A stretch of 64,000 nucleotides of DNA from Halodesulfurarchaeum sp042216905 (GCA_042216905.1 JBDGTL010000009.1:1-64000), one strand, 5' to 3'; positions 47,301 through 56,743 are shown, counted from the first letter of the stretch. The notes: generated by a model from the letters alone, not told the origin. Numbers and translations are program-made.

Positions 47301-47923
47301 ATCCGGTCTCTCACGACCTCGAGTTCCTCGAAGGCGTCCTCCTTTTTCGCGTCGAACTCGGCGACACCAGCGATTTCGTCGATGATCTCCCGGCGCTCGT
47401 GCGGGGTCATGTTGATGATGCCCGTCACGTCGCCCTGCATCACGACGTTGTATCCCTCCGGTGTGATCCCCGCACTCGACAGGAGGTCCTGGATGTCCGA
47501 GAGGTTGACAGACCGGCCGTTGAGGTAGTAGTAGGAGTAGTAGTTGTCCTCGGTCTGTTTGACCCGTCGTTTCACCCGGAGACGGTCGGCGGTGTTGATG
47601 TCTTCGCTTCCCACCGCGTTCACGATCTGGTGTCGGGTCACCTCGCGGTCGTCGTTGTTGAGAACGACCTCGACGTGTGCCTCCTGTGGCCCGGCCTCTG
47701 TCTCCTCGTCCTCGTGGTTCGGGTTGTAAATGAGATCGGTGAGTTTCTGGGCCCGCATCCCCCGGGTGCGGGCGAGGCCGAGGGCGAAGAGGACCGCGTC
47801 GATGATATTCGACTTACCGGTCCCGTTCGGGCCACTGATGGTTGTGAAGTCCTCGTAGAACGGAATCCGCGTGGTCCGTCCGAAGCTCTTGAAATTCTCG
47901 AGGACGATCTCTTCGATGTACAT
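44348..47923 (-). CDS. smc: Chromosome segregation protein SMC
   Basis: 1191 aa. Walker A is GPNGTGKSNIIDA (residues 31-43), followed by very long coiled coils rich in EELEEE words, a hinge at about 510-660 (GVHGTIAELGGVDDEYATA, GGSRSGSRYSFERAGKG), the return coil, and the C-terminal signature AMSGGEKSLTALAF with Walker B FYALDEIDAFLDAAN. It compacts and segregates chromosomes with ScpA as an ATP-driven loop extruder. It lies between a coiled-coil DUF7518 protein (9 nt upstream) and scpA; ScpB is not in this window. Confidence 0.97.
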   Translation of the reverse strand: MYIEEIVLENFKSFGRTTRIPFYEDFTTISGPNGTGKSNIIDAVLFALGLARTRGMRAQKLTDLIYNPNHEDEETEAGPQEAHVEVVLNNDDREVTRHQIVNAVGSEDINTADRLRVKRRVKQTEDNYYSYYYLNGRSVNLSDIQDLLSSAGITPEGYNVVMQGDVTGIINMTPHERREIIDEIAGVAEFDAKKEDAFEELEVVRDRIHEAQLRIEEKEERLEQLEDERETALEYQGLRDEKAEYESYVDAAELEEKRADLAETRADIEDRREQLEELEEELDERRGTVLRIEEDLEDLNAKIERKGEDEQLAIKREIEGIKGDISRLEDAIESAEERIEEAEKTRRQAFVKIDRKQEEIEELEADIRDIKVKKASLKTDRQEKEAEIEEIDEKIDAVDTEYEALTEELESRKADLEDAKDRRNDLQREKDRLIDEARRRSNEIADAKDAREEAKAELEDIEERIDELERELEKAEANREEIDEVVDDLAERKAAYQDEIDDVEDMLAEAKEEYARLEAQAEENGDSSFGRAVSTIRSADFDGVHGTIAELGGVDDEYATACETAAGGRMAHVVVDDDEVGQRCIEYLKSRNAGRATFLPISKMSVRRLPTPPDRPGVVDFAYNLVDFDEQYAPVFSYVLGDTLVVSDLDSARDLMGEYRLVTLDGDLIEKSGAMTGGSRSGSRYSFERAGKGKLQRVAERIENLEDERASLREDLRSTEERLENAREKRSDATERVRDIEAELDRAMEDTSDTEAEIEDLEATIEELEAEREDVDEAMSEIEDDIETVEDEITDIQAEIDDIEAELADSEIPDLTEKKDELRAEIQDIDENIDELDGELNSRQLEKQYAEEAIDDLHDDVETAQNQKAEKEERIEELEETIAEKEEDLEEKREEVERLEEELAKHKDEREAIREDLKEAREARDEKKQEVEELRNRIESLENAEARLEAEVEELEESVESYDQEEIPDLDEVERNIRRLERQMAELEPVNMKAIDEYDRVESALESLEGRKDELVEERNGIQDRIQYYEEQKRETFMDAYTGINEHFQSIFTRLSDGTGELVLEDEQDPFEGGLTMRAEPGDKPIQRLEAMSGGEKSLTALAFIFAIQRYEPAPFYALDEIDAFLDAANAERVGEMVDELASNAQFIVVSHRSAMLERSERAIGVTMQDDNRSTVTGIDLAGQREVTADD

Positions 47924-47932
47924 TTGGGTGGG

Positions 47933-48238
47933 TTACCCGACGATGATGTCGTCCCCGATGGTCTCGTGGTCCGATTCGTCCCCGTCGTTTCTCGACCCGT
48001 CCCCCGCACTGTCACCGTTCGAATCCGGCGTCGGATCGGTATCGGCCGCTTCGAACAACTCCTCGACCGTCTTGTCCTCGTCGACGTCGTCTTTTGATCC
48101 TTCCCGAAGTCCGAGTTCGACCTCGAGTTCGCGAATTCGCTCTTTCGCGTCGACGAGTTCGTTCGTCAGTCCGTCTATGTTCGCACGCAGTTCGGCTACC
48201 TCTTCTTCGAGATCCGAAGCTTCCCGATCCTGACTCAT
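47933..48238 (-). CDS. Small coiled-coil acidic protein (DUF7518-like)
   Basis: 101 aa from the ATG at 48238. The first ~45 residues form a heptad coil (LEEEVAELRANIDGLTNELVDAKERIRELEVEL); the rest is acidic and disordered with an IGDDIIVG end. This haloarchaeal family sits upstream of smc, 9 nt away here, so it belongs to the smc-scpA operon. An accessory role with SMC is a guess from context. The longer frame to 48331 covers the promoter. Confidence 0.72.
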   Translation of the reverse strand: MSQDREASDLEEEVAELRANIDGLTNELVDAKERIRELEVELGLREGSKDDVDEDKTVEELFEAADTDPTPDSNGDSAGDGSRNDGDESDHETIGDDIIVG

Positions 48239-48378
48239 GCTATGAAGAATTCGCCTCAATCCCTTAAACGGTACGTCAGACGGGTGGATGACGACGGTCC
48301 GTATCTCGCACTGGGGATGTCGGATCGTCACGTTGGGGAAATTGTTGGAAGGAGTCGGCGGGCACCGCTCGTCTCCAC

Positions 48379-48428
48379 TCGGTATGACGTCTCACGAACC
48401 CATTCGGTATAACGTCTCACAACTGATA
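48379..48428. repeat. 25-nt direct repeat, two units
   Basis: TCGGTATRACGTCTCAC begins at 48379 and 48404, in the divergent 358-nt space between the smc operon and gatB. The rest of the space holds no gene. Confidence 0.7.
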
Positions 48429-48596
48429 TCCGTCACTATATAATGTGTTCGGCTGGACCTATTGTATTCAGGCGAGACCGAACGGGGCCTGATCAGGAAT
48501 AGCAGGAACGCCCGGACCGACCGGAACAGCGCAGTGTGGGGAGCACGACCGTGTGGTTCGTTAGTCCTAAGCCGCCCGACCGCAAAACCGGGAGCA

Positions 48597-50081
48597 ATGA
48601 CTGCACGGGCCGCCACCACGGAGGACCTCGCCGTCGTCATCGGCCTGGAGGTACACGTCCAACTCGAGACGGCGACCAAGATCTTCTGTGGGTGTTCGAC
48701 GGACATCGCGGACGCCGAGCCGAACACCCATACCTGTCCCGTCTGCCTCGGGTTACCCGGCGCGCTACCGGTCGTCAACGAGGCGGCGGTGATCGCGGCG
48801 ATCAAACTCGGCAAGGCGATCGGTGCCGACATCCCGGAGCGGACACGATTCCACCGGAAGAACTACTTCTACCCGGACCTCCCGAAAGGATTCCAGATCA
48901 CCCAGTACGACGATCCGATCTGTCAGGGTGGGGCCCTCGAGATTTCCCATCGCGGGACCCAGCGAACCATCGGGATCGAACGCGCCCACCTCGAGGAAGA
49001 CCCGGGAAGCCTCGAACACGTCGGTGGGAGCATCGACACGGCGGAGTACACGCTCGTGGATTACAACCGCGCCGGCGTTCCGCTTATGGAAATCGTCACG
49101 GAACCGGACTTCCGGGGAGCCGGCGAGGTCCGTGCGTTCCTCTCGAAACTCGAGGAGGTCCTCGAATACCTCGGCATCTATGACAGCCAGCGTGACGGGA
49201 GCCTCCGGGTCGACGCCAATATTTCGATGATTCCGGCCGACCACGTCGACACCGATGGGACGACAGATGACCGGGTGCTCGAAACCGCGAACCGGACCGA
49301 GGTAAAGAACATCTCGAGTCATAAAGGCGCCGAGAAGGCTCTCTCCTACGAGGTCACGAGACAGAAGAACGCCCTCGAGCGCGGCCGTGATATCGAACAG
49401 GAAACCCGTCACTGGGACGAATCCCGCGGCATAACGGTCTCGATGCGCTCGAAGGAGGAAGAGAAGGACTACCGGTACTTCCGGGAGGCCGACATCCCAC
49501 CGCTCGAGGTAGCGGACTGGAAGGAGGAAATCGATATCCCGGAACTGCCCGAGGCGCGCCGGGAACGCTTCCAGTCGGAGTACGGCCTCGACCGGGAGTC
49601 CGCGGACAAACTCACCTCCACCAAGCAGGTCGCGGATTTCTACGAGGACGTGGCCAATCGCTTCGACCCGGACCTGGCCGCGACGTGGGTCGCCGATACG
49701 CTCCTCGGCGAACTCAATTACCGAGACATGACGATCACCGACGTGGACGACCGCCTTTCGGAGTTCACCCGTCTCGTCCAGCTCGTCGCCGAAGACGAGA
49801 TCACCCAGCGAAACGCCCGGGAGGTCGTCCTGCGGACGATGCTCGACGAGGGCCTCGAGCCCGATACCATCGTCGAGCAGGAGGATCTCGGAAAGACGGA
49901 CGAGGACGCCGTCGTCGAGGCCGTGGAGACGGCCATCGAGGCCAATCCCGACGCCGTGTCCGACTACCACGAGGGTGAAGACGGTGCCCTCAACTATCTC
50001 GTCGGGCAGGTCATGCAACGGACCGGGGGAAGTGCCGACCCGGGTACGGTGAATTCGCTCCTGCGGGAGCGACTGGACTGA
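48597..50081 (+). CDS. gatB: Asp-tRNA(Asn)/Glu-tRNA(Gln) amidotransferase subunit B
   Basis: 494 aa from the ATG at 48597. Motifs are VVIGLEVHVQLETATKIFCGC, HTCPVCLGLPGALPVVN (zinc Cys pairs), FHRKNYFYPDLPKGFQITQYD, HLEEDPGS and DYNRAGVPLMEIVTEPD. The C-terminal helical/YqeY part (AREVVLRTMLDEG, LNYLVGQVMQRTGG) is complete. With GatC and GatA it amidates misacylated Asp-tRNA-Asn or Glu-tRNA-Gln; neither partner is in this window. Confidence 0.96.
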   Translation: MTARAATTEDLAVVIGLEVHVQLETATKIFCGCSTDIADAEPNTHTCPVCLGLPGALPVVNEAAVIAAIKLGKAIGADIPERTRFHRKNYFYPDLPKGFQITQYDDPICQGGALEISHRGTQRTIGIERAHLEEDPGSLEHVGGSIDTAEYTLVDYNRAGVPLMEIVTEPDFRGAGEVRAFLSKLEEVLEYLGIYDSQRDGSLRVDANISMIPADHVDTDGTTDDRVLETANRTEVKNISSHKGAEKALSYEVTRQKNALERGRDIEQETRHWDESRGITVSMRSKEEEKDYRYFREADIPPLEVADWKEEIDIPELPEARRERFQSEYGLDRESADKLTSTKQVADFYEDVANRFDPDLAATWVADTLLGELNYRDMTITDVDDRLSEFTRLVQLVAEDEITQRNAREVVLRTMLDEGLEPDTIVEQEDLGKTDEDAVVEAVETAIEANPDAVSDYHEGEDGALNYLVGQVMQRTGGSADPGTVNSLLRERLD

Positions 50082-50139
50082 GACGGGACGGTTCGATTCG
50101 TTCCGATTGTCCCCGAATTGTCGTCTATTTCCTTGTCAC

Positions 50140-50575
50140 TCATTCTTTGAATCTCATTTTATATTATTATAATATGTATTTTCTTTCATAATTTGGTTTA
50201 ACTTCCGAACAAACCCTCCCGAATATTATTTATTAAATAATCTTTTTATAATTATATAATCTTATTATAATTATATAATCTTTTTATAATTGTATAATCT
50301 TTTTTATAATTATATAATTTTACTTTATACTTATTATGTTAAATTTAATTATTTTNNNNNNNNNNNNNNNNNNNNNNNNNNNNNNNNNNNNNNNNNNNNN
50401 NNNNNNNNNNNNNNNNNNNNNNNNNNNNNNNNNNNNNNNNNNNNNNNNNNNNNNNTTTTTATAATTATATAATTTTACTTTATACTTATTATGTTAAATT
50501 TAATTATTTTTACATTCAGAATTTATCGAATTTTGTTTTAATTCACTCATCTTTCCAGATTAAATATCCCTCTTT
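50140..50575. other. AT-rich intergenic island with a scaffold gap
   Basis: Nearly pure A/T DNA between gatB and topA, including a ~20-nt tandem word (CTTTTTATAATTATATAAT) at about 50239-50310. The identical 55 nt on both sides of the gap at 50356-50455 look like an assembler overlap. No gene is supported. Confidence 0.88.
50356..50455. other. Scaffold gap, 100 N
   Basis: The 55 nt before the gap (50301-50355) are repeated exactly after it (50456-50510). Confidence 0.98.
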
Positions 50576-50938
50576 CCCTTTCTTCGGATACCCACCCCGG
50601 GACCCTCACGACCCGAGTCGATGCCTGTTCGAGGACGGTACTTCACCGGAAAACGCACATCCGCTCGAAAATCTCACTCTTCCGTCCAGTATCTAGTGAC
50701 ATATTCCCGAATTGGTTTCGTATATGATCGGGACACGAGAATCGCGGTGTGCGATCGTAATGTCTGTATGAGCCCGGTAATCGACGGCTTGTCTGGAGTC
50801 AGTCTTTCTGTCGGACAGGACCAATATTTGAGCGTTCGTTTCCAGATATATCAACGATAGCGAACTGTCCTCGGGCGACGAAATCCTTACAAACCGGTCC
50901 GGCCTACCGCCAGTCAGGCTGGTCCCCGAGGGATACAC
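50576..50938. other. 363-nt upstream region of topA, no gene supported
   Basis: It returns to normal base composition. A short frame at 50621-50860 has no recognisable feature. CGATAGCG and AATCCTTACAAACC near 50860-50900 could hold the topA promoter, but no clear TATA box was found. Confidence 0.4.
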
Positions 50939-53419
50939 GTGGAACTCATCGTTACCGAGAAACACAACGCGGCAGAGCGGATCGCGGACATCTTGAGCAA
51001 CGGTTCCGCGAGCACGGAACAGGTGGGCGGCGTGAACGTCTACTCCTGGGACGACCGTCGGATCATCGGGCTCTCGGGTCACGTTGTCGGCGTCGACTTC
51101 CCGGAGGAGTACGCCGACTGGCGGGACGTCGAGCCGTCGGAACTCGTCCACGCGACAGTGGAGACACGGGTCACGCGAGAGGACATCGTCGCCAGTCTCA
51201 AACGGCTCGCCAGGCGGGCGGAGCGCGTGATCATTGCAACCGACTACGATCGAGAGGGCGAGTTGATCGGAAAGGAGGCCTACGAACTCGTTCGGGACGT
51301 CAACGAGGACGTCCCGATCGAGCGGGTTCGCTTCTCCTCCATCACCGAAAACGAGGTACAATCGGCCTTCGAGGACCCGGACGATCTGGACTTCGACCTC
51401 GCAGAAGCGGGAGAGGCGAGGCAGGTCATCGACCTCGTCTGGGGAGCTGCGCTCACCCGGTTCCTCTCGCTCTCGGCTCGACAGATGGGAAATGACTTCA
51501 TCAGCGTCGGTCGGGTGCAGTCCCCGACGCTGAAACTGGTCGTTGACAAGGAACGAGAGATCCAGGCGTTCGACCCGGAGACGTACTGGGAACTCTTCGC
51601 GGACCTACAGAAGAACGGGGACTCCTTCGAGGCCCAGTACTTCTACGAGGACGAGGACGGGAACGAAGCCGAACGGATCTGGGATGAGTCCACGGCGGAA
51701 ACCGCCCACACCGGCCTGGCCGACGCGAGCGAAGTAACCGTCGACGCCGTCTCGCGCAGACGGCGGAGCGACGACCCACCGGCCCCGTTCAATACGACCC
51801 AGTTCATCCGGGCCGCCGGCGCCATTGGGTTCAACGCCGGCCGGGCGATGAGTATCGCCGAGGACCTCTATACCGCCGGATACATCACGTATCCCCGGAC
51901 CGATAACACGGTCTATCCGGACGACCTCGACCAGGAAGACCTCCTCGAAACATTCCGCGGCGGGACGTTCGACGACGACGCCAATGCGCTCCTCGAGAAG
52001 GACGACCTGGATCCGACGCGGGGCGACACCGAAACCACCGACCACCCGCCGATCCACCCGACGCCCGATGTCCCCGACCGTGGGGACCTGAGCGAGGACG
52101 AGTGGGACGTCTACGAACTGGTCGTCCGGCGGTTCTTCGCGACGCTGGCCGACCCGGCGATATGGGAACACCTTCGGGTGGTCGCGGAGACGGACGGGCT
52201 CTCGGTCAAGGCAAACGGCAAGCGACTCCTCGACCGGGGGTACCACGCCTTTTACCCGTATTTCAATACGAGCGAGAATTTCGTCCCGGACGTCGAGGAG
52301 GGAGAACGCCTCGACGTGGAGGCGGTCCGTCTCGAGGAGAAAGAAACGCAGCCACCCCGTCGGTACGGACAGTCCCGCCTCATCGAAAAGATGGAAGAAC
52401 TCGGCATCGGGACCAAGAGCACCCGGCACAACGTCATCGAGAAACTGTACGACCGGGGTTACCTGGAAGGGGACCCACCCCGGCCGACCAGGCTGGCGAT
52501 GGGCGTCGTCGACGCGGCAGACGAGTTCGCCGACCTCATCGTGAGCGAGGAGATGACGCGGGAACTCGAGGAGGACATGACCGCCATTGCGAACGGCGAG
52601 AAATCCCTCGAGGACGTGACGGAGGAATCACGCGAGGTCCTCGACCGGATTTTCTCCGAACTCGGTGATGCACGGGAGGAAATCGGATCGCACCTTCGGG
52701 AATCGCTCAAGGCGGACAAGACACTCGGCCCGTGTCCCGAGTGTGGCGAGGACCTGCTCGTTCGACGGAGCGGACAGGGATCGTACTTCGTCGGGTGTGA
52801 CGGGTATCCCGAGTGTCGGTTCACGCTTCCGCTCCCGAATACCGGCGAACCGCTCATCCTCGAGGAGACCTGTGAGGAACACGACCTCCGGCACGTCAAG
52901 ATGCTCGCCGGCCGGAACACGTTCGTTCACGGCTGTCCGCTATGTAAGGCGGAGGAAGCCGACGATACCGAGGACCGCATCATCGGAGCGTGCCCGGAGT
53001 GTGGTGAGGAACACGGCGGGGAACTCGCCATCAAGCAGCTTCGATCCGGGTCGCGCCTGGTCGGGTGTACCCGGTATCCCGAGTGCGACTACACGCTCCC
53101 ACTTCCCCGCCGTGGGGACATCGAAGTCACGGAGACGTACTGCGAGGAACACGACCTCCCGGAACTGGTCGTTCACAACGGCGATGAGCCATGGGAACTC
53201 GGCTGTCCGATCTGTAACTACCGCGAGTACAAGGCGGAACAGGACGGAACGTCCCTCGAAACCCTCGACGGAATCGGGCCCAAAACCGCGGAGAAATTGA
53301 AGGACGTCGGCATCCAGGAAGTCGGCGACCTGGCTGAGGTCGACGCGGACGACATCGCCGAAGACGTCGATGGCATTTCCGCTGACTCGGTCCGCGACTG
53401 GCAGGCGAAAGCGAATTGA
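50939..53419 (+). CDS. topA: DNA topoisomerase I (type IA)
   Basis: 826 aa, GTG start. The Toprim domain begins ELIVTEKHNAAERIADIL and has IIATDYDREGELIG. The active-site Tyr is in GYITYPRTDNTVYP. The C-terminal part has two or more four-Cys zinc modules (CPECGEDLLVRR...GCDGYPEC; CPECGEEHGG...GCTRYPEC) and ends in a helix-hairpin-helix (ETLDGIGPKTAEKLKDVGI). It relaxes negative supercoils. It is monocistronic. Confidence 0.96.
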   Translation: MELIVTEKHNAAERIADILSNGSASTEQVGGVNVYSWDDRRIIGLSGHVVGVDFPEEYADWRDVEPSELVHATVETRVTREDIVASLKRLARRAERVIIATDYDREGELIGKEAYELVRDVNEDVPIERVRFSSITENEVQSAFEDPDDLDFDLAEAGEARQVIDLVWGAALTRFLSLSARQMGNDFISVGRVQSPTLKLVVDKEREIQAFDPETYWELFADLQKNGDSFEAQYFYEDEDGNEAERIWDESTAETAHTGLADASEVTVDAVSRRRRSDDPPAPFNTTQFIRAAGAIGFNAGRAMSIAEDLYTAGYITYPRTDNTVYPDDLDQEDLLETFRGGTFDDDANALLEKDDLDPTRGDTETTDHPPIHPTPDVPDRGDLSEDEWDVYELVVRRFFATLADPAIWEHLRVVAETDGLSVKANGKRLLDRGYHAFYPYFNTSENFVPDVEEGERLDVEAVRLEEKETQPPRRYGQSRLIEKMEELGIGTKSTRHNVIEKLYDRGYLEGDPPRPTRLAMGVVDAADEFADLIVSEEMTRELEEDMTAIANGEKSLEDVTEESREVLDRIFSELGDAREEIGSHLRESLKADKTLGPCPECGEDLLVRRSGQGSYFVGCDGYPECRFTLPLPNTGEPLILEETCEEHDLRHVKMLAGRNTFVHGCPLCKAEEADDTEDRIIGACPECGEEHGGELAIKQLRSGSRLVGCTRYPECDYTLPLPRRGDIEVTETYCEEHDLPELVVHNGDEPWELGCPICNYREYKAEQDGTSLETLDGIGPKTAEKLKDVGIQEVGDLAEVDADDIAEDVDGISADSVRDWQAKAN

Positions 53420-53462
53420 GCAGGAGAGGAAAACACAACCGAATCTTGTCCGTCCCTTATAC

Positions 53463-53518
53463 TAGGGTATATTCTCCATCCGGTCCGTATTAGGGTATGT
53501 CCTCCATCCGGTCCGTAT
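53463..53518. repeat. 28-nt direct repeat, two units plus a decayed third
   Basis: TAGGGTATRTYCTCCATCCGG begins at 53463 and 53491; CTTTGTCCTCATCTCCGCCG at about 53520 looks like a worn third copy. It lies 44 nt past the topA stop. No gene is supported in 53420-53839; the 95-residue frame at 53522 has no feature and unusual composition. Confidence 0.75.
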
Positions 53519-53839
53519 CCTTTGTCCTCATCTCCGCCGTATGGACTCTCCAGGATGGTTGATAGCGCAGGTGCCACCCGGTCCGGCGACGTGACCCCAT
53601 CTGTCACACAGGAACTCACCAGATATACGGACGGGCACCACCAGATCGCCCACGGGCCATCTCATCTGGTCGCGCCTGGCACTGGTACGTTCCGGACCAG
53701 ACCACCGATGCACACATGCCAGACACGGGACGACCGAGCGGCGCAATTCCGTCACTCCTTCGATCCCGACGTCTCGTCTTCATTCGAGACGGCGGGCGAC
53801 CCGGAGTGATTTATCCGTCGGGCCCATAGACCCCACCGA

Positions 53840-55138
53840 ATGCGTCTCGACGAGTACATCGAGGGGCTCGAAACCGACGACGCTGCGAAACGGCGTTCCC
53901 TCGCGAAGGAGAAATCCTACGAAATCCTCGAGTACGTCGAGGGACTCGAACAGGAGTTCGAGTCCGCCTTACAGGGCGACACCGTCGTCGGGAGTACCGC
54001 TCCGTCGGTGTTCGTCGGCCGGTCCTCGTACCCGGACGTCAACGCGGGCATCCTGGCCCCGGTGGGACAGGAGGACGCCGCGGACGAGTTTGCAACGAGT
54101 GGCGAGTGGTACCGGCGGGGCCTTGACATCGACAACATTCTACAGTATCGAACGGGCCTCCTCAATTCGCGCCGGTCGGCGAAGATCAACGTTCAGGACG
54201 TCTGGGATGGGTTCGTCGGCGTCCAGCGGGAGGTCGCCATCGCGGATCGGGCCGTCGACGTCGAACTCGGACTGGCCGATACGCCGAATTTCGACCTGGA
54301 CCAGTACACCGTTCCGCAGGCAAACGCGCCGAGTGGACCCAATGCCACGGCCGAACGCGCCTCGCTCCGGGAGAACCCACACGTTCCCCGACCGGTGAAG
54401 AAGACCCTCGAGGACGACGACTGGAAGGCCGACGGGGCGATGACGTATCTCTACCGTCGGGGGTTCGACGTGTACGAGATAAACCGGATACTGTCCGTGG
54501 GTGCCCTGGGTCGGGGCGAAAACCGACGGCTCGTCCCAACCCGATGGTCCATCACGGCCGTCGATGACACCGTCGGTCAATACCTCCGGGGGTCTGTCAG
54601 ATCGAATCCGAGCGTGGACCAGGTCCAGGTGTTCGTCAACGACTACATCGGGAACAGGTACTGGGTTATCCTGGCCCCGGGGAACTGGGAGTTCGAACTA
54701 GTCGAGATGAAGTCCCCGGGCAGCATCTGGAACCCCGACCCGACGGGAGCGTATTACGTGGGAAGCGATCACGAGGGGTACGACGGCCGAACGGCGTACG
54801 TCGAGGAAACGTCCGGCGCGTTCTACGCGGCCAGACTCGGGGTCCTCGAGTATCTCGCCGACGTGGGCCGACAGGCGAAGTGCCTGGTGCTCCGGGAGGT
54901 CTCCGAGGAGTACTGGGCGCCGGTCGGGGTCTGGCAGGTCAGAGAAAGCGTCCGCAACGCCTTCGAGGCCGGTCCGTCGGTCGGCGATGAGTCACTCCGG
55001 GGAGAACCAGGGATCGCCGAGAGCTTCTCTGAGGCGGTCCGCTCTCTCCTCCCGCATCTCCCGATTTCTCAATCGAGACTCAGACGAAAGTCCGAGATGG
55101 TCTCCGGTCTCCAGACTCGCCTGGATCGATTCGCGTAA
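53840..55138 (+). CDS. DNA repair protein of the archaeal Nre family (NreA/NreB)
   Basis: 432 aa, ATG at 53840. Conserved Nre blocks include VFVGRSSYPDVNAGILAPV, NPHVPRPVKKTLEDDDWKA, RWSITAVDDT, NYIGN-type NDYIGNRYWVILAPG and QAKCLVLREV. The last residues QTRLDRFA fit a PCNA-interacting peptide (Q-x2-L-x2-F-A), as in Haloferax NreA and NreB, which act with PCNA in repair of mitomycin C damage. The zinc-finger N-terminus of NreA is not evident, so A or B is left open. It stands alone. Confidence 0.88.
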   Translation: MRLDEYIEGLETDDAAKRRSLAKEKSYEILEYVEGLEQEFESALQGDTVVGSTAPSVFVGRSSYPDVNAGILAPVGQEDAADEFATSGEWYRRGLDIDNILQYRTGLLNSRRSAKINVQDVWDGFVGVQREVAIADRAVDVELGLADTPNFDLDQYTVPQANAPSGPNATAERASLRENPHVPRPVKKTLEDDDWKADGAMTYLYRRGFDVYEINRILSVGALGRGENRRLVPTRWSITAVDDTVGQYLRGSVRSNPSVDQVQVFVNDYIGNRYWVILAPGNWEFELVEMKSPGSIWNPDPTGAYYVGSDHEGYDGRTAYVEETSGAFYAARLGVLEYLADVGRQAKCLVLREVSEEYWAPVGVWQVRESVRNAFEAGPSVGDESLRGEPGIAESFSEAVRSLLPHLPISQSRLRRKSEMVSGLQTRLDRFA

Positions 55139-55258
55139 GTGCCGGGTTCGACGGTGCGGAATCTTCCGAATTGTCTGTCCCCTGGATTTCTCACCAGTTC
55201 TCTTCCGTGGGAGATTCGGGGAGTGGTTTCGTTCGACCGGTCTCGAGAACCCCTGATC

Positions 55259-55342
55259 ACCGAAAACGAGAACACTGCCACCGAAGACGAGAACCCTGCC
55301 ACCGAAAACGAGAACTCTGCGACCGAAGACGAGAATCGTGAT
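55259..55342. repeat. 21-nt tandem repeat, four units
   Basis: Units ACCGARRACGAGAAYNCTGCC start at 55259, 55280, 55301 and 55322. Because 21 is a multiple of three, an 88-residue frame (55139-55405, GTG directly after the nreA stop) reads it as TE(N/D)ENxA repeats. The opposite strand is also open, and the N-terminal part is not haloarchaea-like, so it is called a repeat, not a gene. Confidence 0.85.
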
Positions 55343-55474
55343 CCCGCGGAGCCGAATTCTCGTTCCGAGCAGTCTCCTGACGGGGAATACTCCACTCTAT
55401 ATTGACAAACCGCTCCGATTGATCCGTTCCGAGTGAGGAAGCGTTATTCGGGCCGATACACTATACAGTGACAC

Positions 55475-56254
55475 ATGACTGAAACGGGTCCGTGGGTTAC
55501 CGGTCTCCAGCGTTCCGATCGGACCGTGTACGCCGTGGCCGGTGCCACTGGCGTTGCACTCGGCGGTATCCTCTCTGCCGTGGTTCTCACTGCGATCGTC
55601 GGTCTTGGCGTTTCCCTCGCCGGCCTGACCCTCTCGACGGTCCATCAGTTCGTCGTCCTCCTCGTCGCTGGTGCGCTCGGACTTGCAGCGGCAGCTATGA
55701 TATACGTCAGGACCCGTGGCCTCGCTCTGTTCGATTACGTCGGATTCGACGTCCCTTCCCTTCGCGACCTCCTGTGGGCCTTCGCCGGATACGTGGGTGC
55801 CCTCTCGCTTGTCTTCTTTGCCGGTGTGATCCTTACGATTCTCCAGATTAGCCCGGATACCGCGAACCAGGCGGCAGTCGCCGGCGGAAAGAATCCGACC
55901 TTGCTATTGTGGCTCGTTCCACTCTCGTTCCTGGTGATCGCACCGGGTGAGGAATTACTCTTCCGCGGTGTCGTCCAGGGCCGCCTCCGGGAGGCCTTCC
56001 GTCCTCGAATCGCCATCCCAGCCACGGCGGGGTTATTCGCCGTCATCCACTACTTCTCGTTGACCGGTGGGTCAGGGGCCCGGTTCATCGCCATCTCCAT
56101 TCTCTTCTTCCCGAGTCTGGTCTTCGGCCTCGCCTACGAGCGAACGAGGAACCTCCTCGTCCCGATCCTCATCCACGGGGCATACAATTCCACCCTCGTG
56201 CTCCTCTTCTACGTGGTGGTGCAGTTCTCCCGCCAGCCCGTGGTTCCGACGTAA
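55475..56254 (+). CDS. CPBP-family intramembrane metalloprotease
   Basis: 259 aa, with seven to eight hydrophobic spans. Motifs are APGEELLFRGVVQGRLRE (EExxxR) near residue 165, VIHYFSLTG with a His ligand, and PILIHGAYNST as the last motif. This is the complete catalytic set of CPBP endopeptidases. The substrate is unknown. The gene is preceded by the 21-nt repeat and ends 79 nt before the convergent DUF5789 gene. Confidence 0.87.
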   Translation: MTETGPWVTGLQRSDRTVYAVAGATGVALGGILSAVVLTAIVGLGVSLAGLTLSTVHQFVVLLVAGALGLAAAAMIYVRTRGLALFDYVGFDVPSLRDLLWAFAGYVGALSLVFFAGVILTILQISPDTANQAAVAGGKNPTLLLWLVPLSFLVIAPGEELLFRGVVQGRLREAFRPRIAIPATAGLFAVIHYFSLTGGSGARFIAISILFFPSLVFGLAYERTRNLLVPILIHGAYNSTLVLLFYVVVQFSRQPVVPT

Positions 56255-56333
56255 CGGGGTGGGGGAGAAACGGAATACCGGTGAGTGCGTCCGAACGGCG
56301 AAAAGACGGGTAGGAGACCGTCGATTCGGCGGT

Positions 56334-56633
56334 TTACTCTTCGGTCGTCTCGGCCGTCGGTACGGGACCCAGCCCGATGGCATCGCGGACTGCCTGTGTA
56401 AACGATTGCTGGGTGGGGAAGTACGTCTCGTCGACCTCGTCGAGGACGTCCCCGAGGCGGCGGGGTCCCTCGGGCGTCCGGATCTCGACGTCGCCCTCCT
56501 TTCGCTTCACTTCGCTCTTCTGGATCGCCCAGGTGAGTCGGGCCGCGACGCGGGCCAGTGGGGCGCCCTCGACGGCTTCGCCCTCGCCCAACTCGATACC
56601 CGCTTCCTCGTCCTCGTCGGTGTCCTCGGCCAT
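56334..56633 (-). CDS. DUF5789-family haloarchaeal protein
   Basis: 99 aa from the ATG at 56633. Acidic start, then ELGEGEAVEGAPLARVAARLTWAIQKSEV, IRTPEGPRRLGDVLDEVDETYFPTQQSF and FTQAVRDAIG with GPVPTAE. This small soluble family is found across haloarchaea with no assigned function. It is convergent with the CPBP gene and divergent from the DUF7139 gene (110 nt). Confidence 0.8.
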   Translation of the reverse strand: MAEDTDEDEEAGIELGEGEAVEGAPLARVAARLTWAIQKSEVKRKEGDVEIRTPEGPRRLGDVLDEVDETYFPTQQSFTQAVRDAIGLGPVPTAETTEE

Positions 56634-56743
56634 GTCTCGGGTTTTGCCGCCCCGGCGATTCAACCTTTCGATGCGTTTCGTCGATCCGATAGACGCCGCG
56701 TGTCTGACGCATTGTTATGGTCCCCCAGTTCCAACATCGGATC

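Noticed and set aside
50621..50860. 79-residue frame upstream of topA
   Set aside because: No domain, no acidity, and it lies where the topA promoter should be.
55139..55405. Possible 88-residue repeat protein after nreA
   Set aside because: Both strands are open, the repeats explain the frame, and the N-terminal part lacks haloarchaeal composition.
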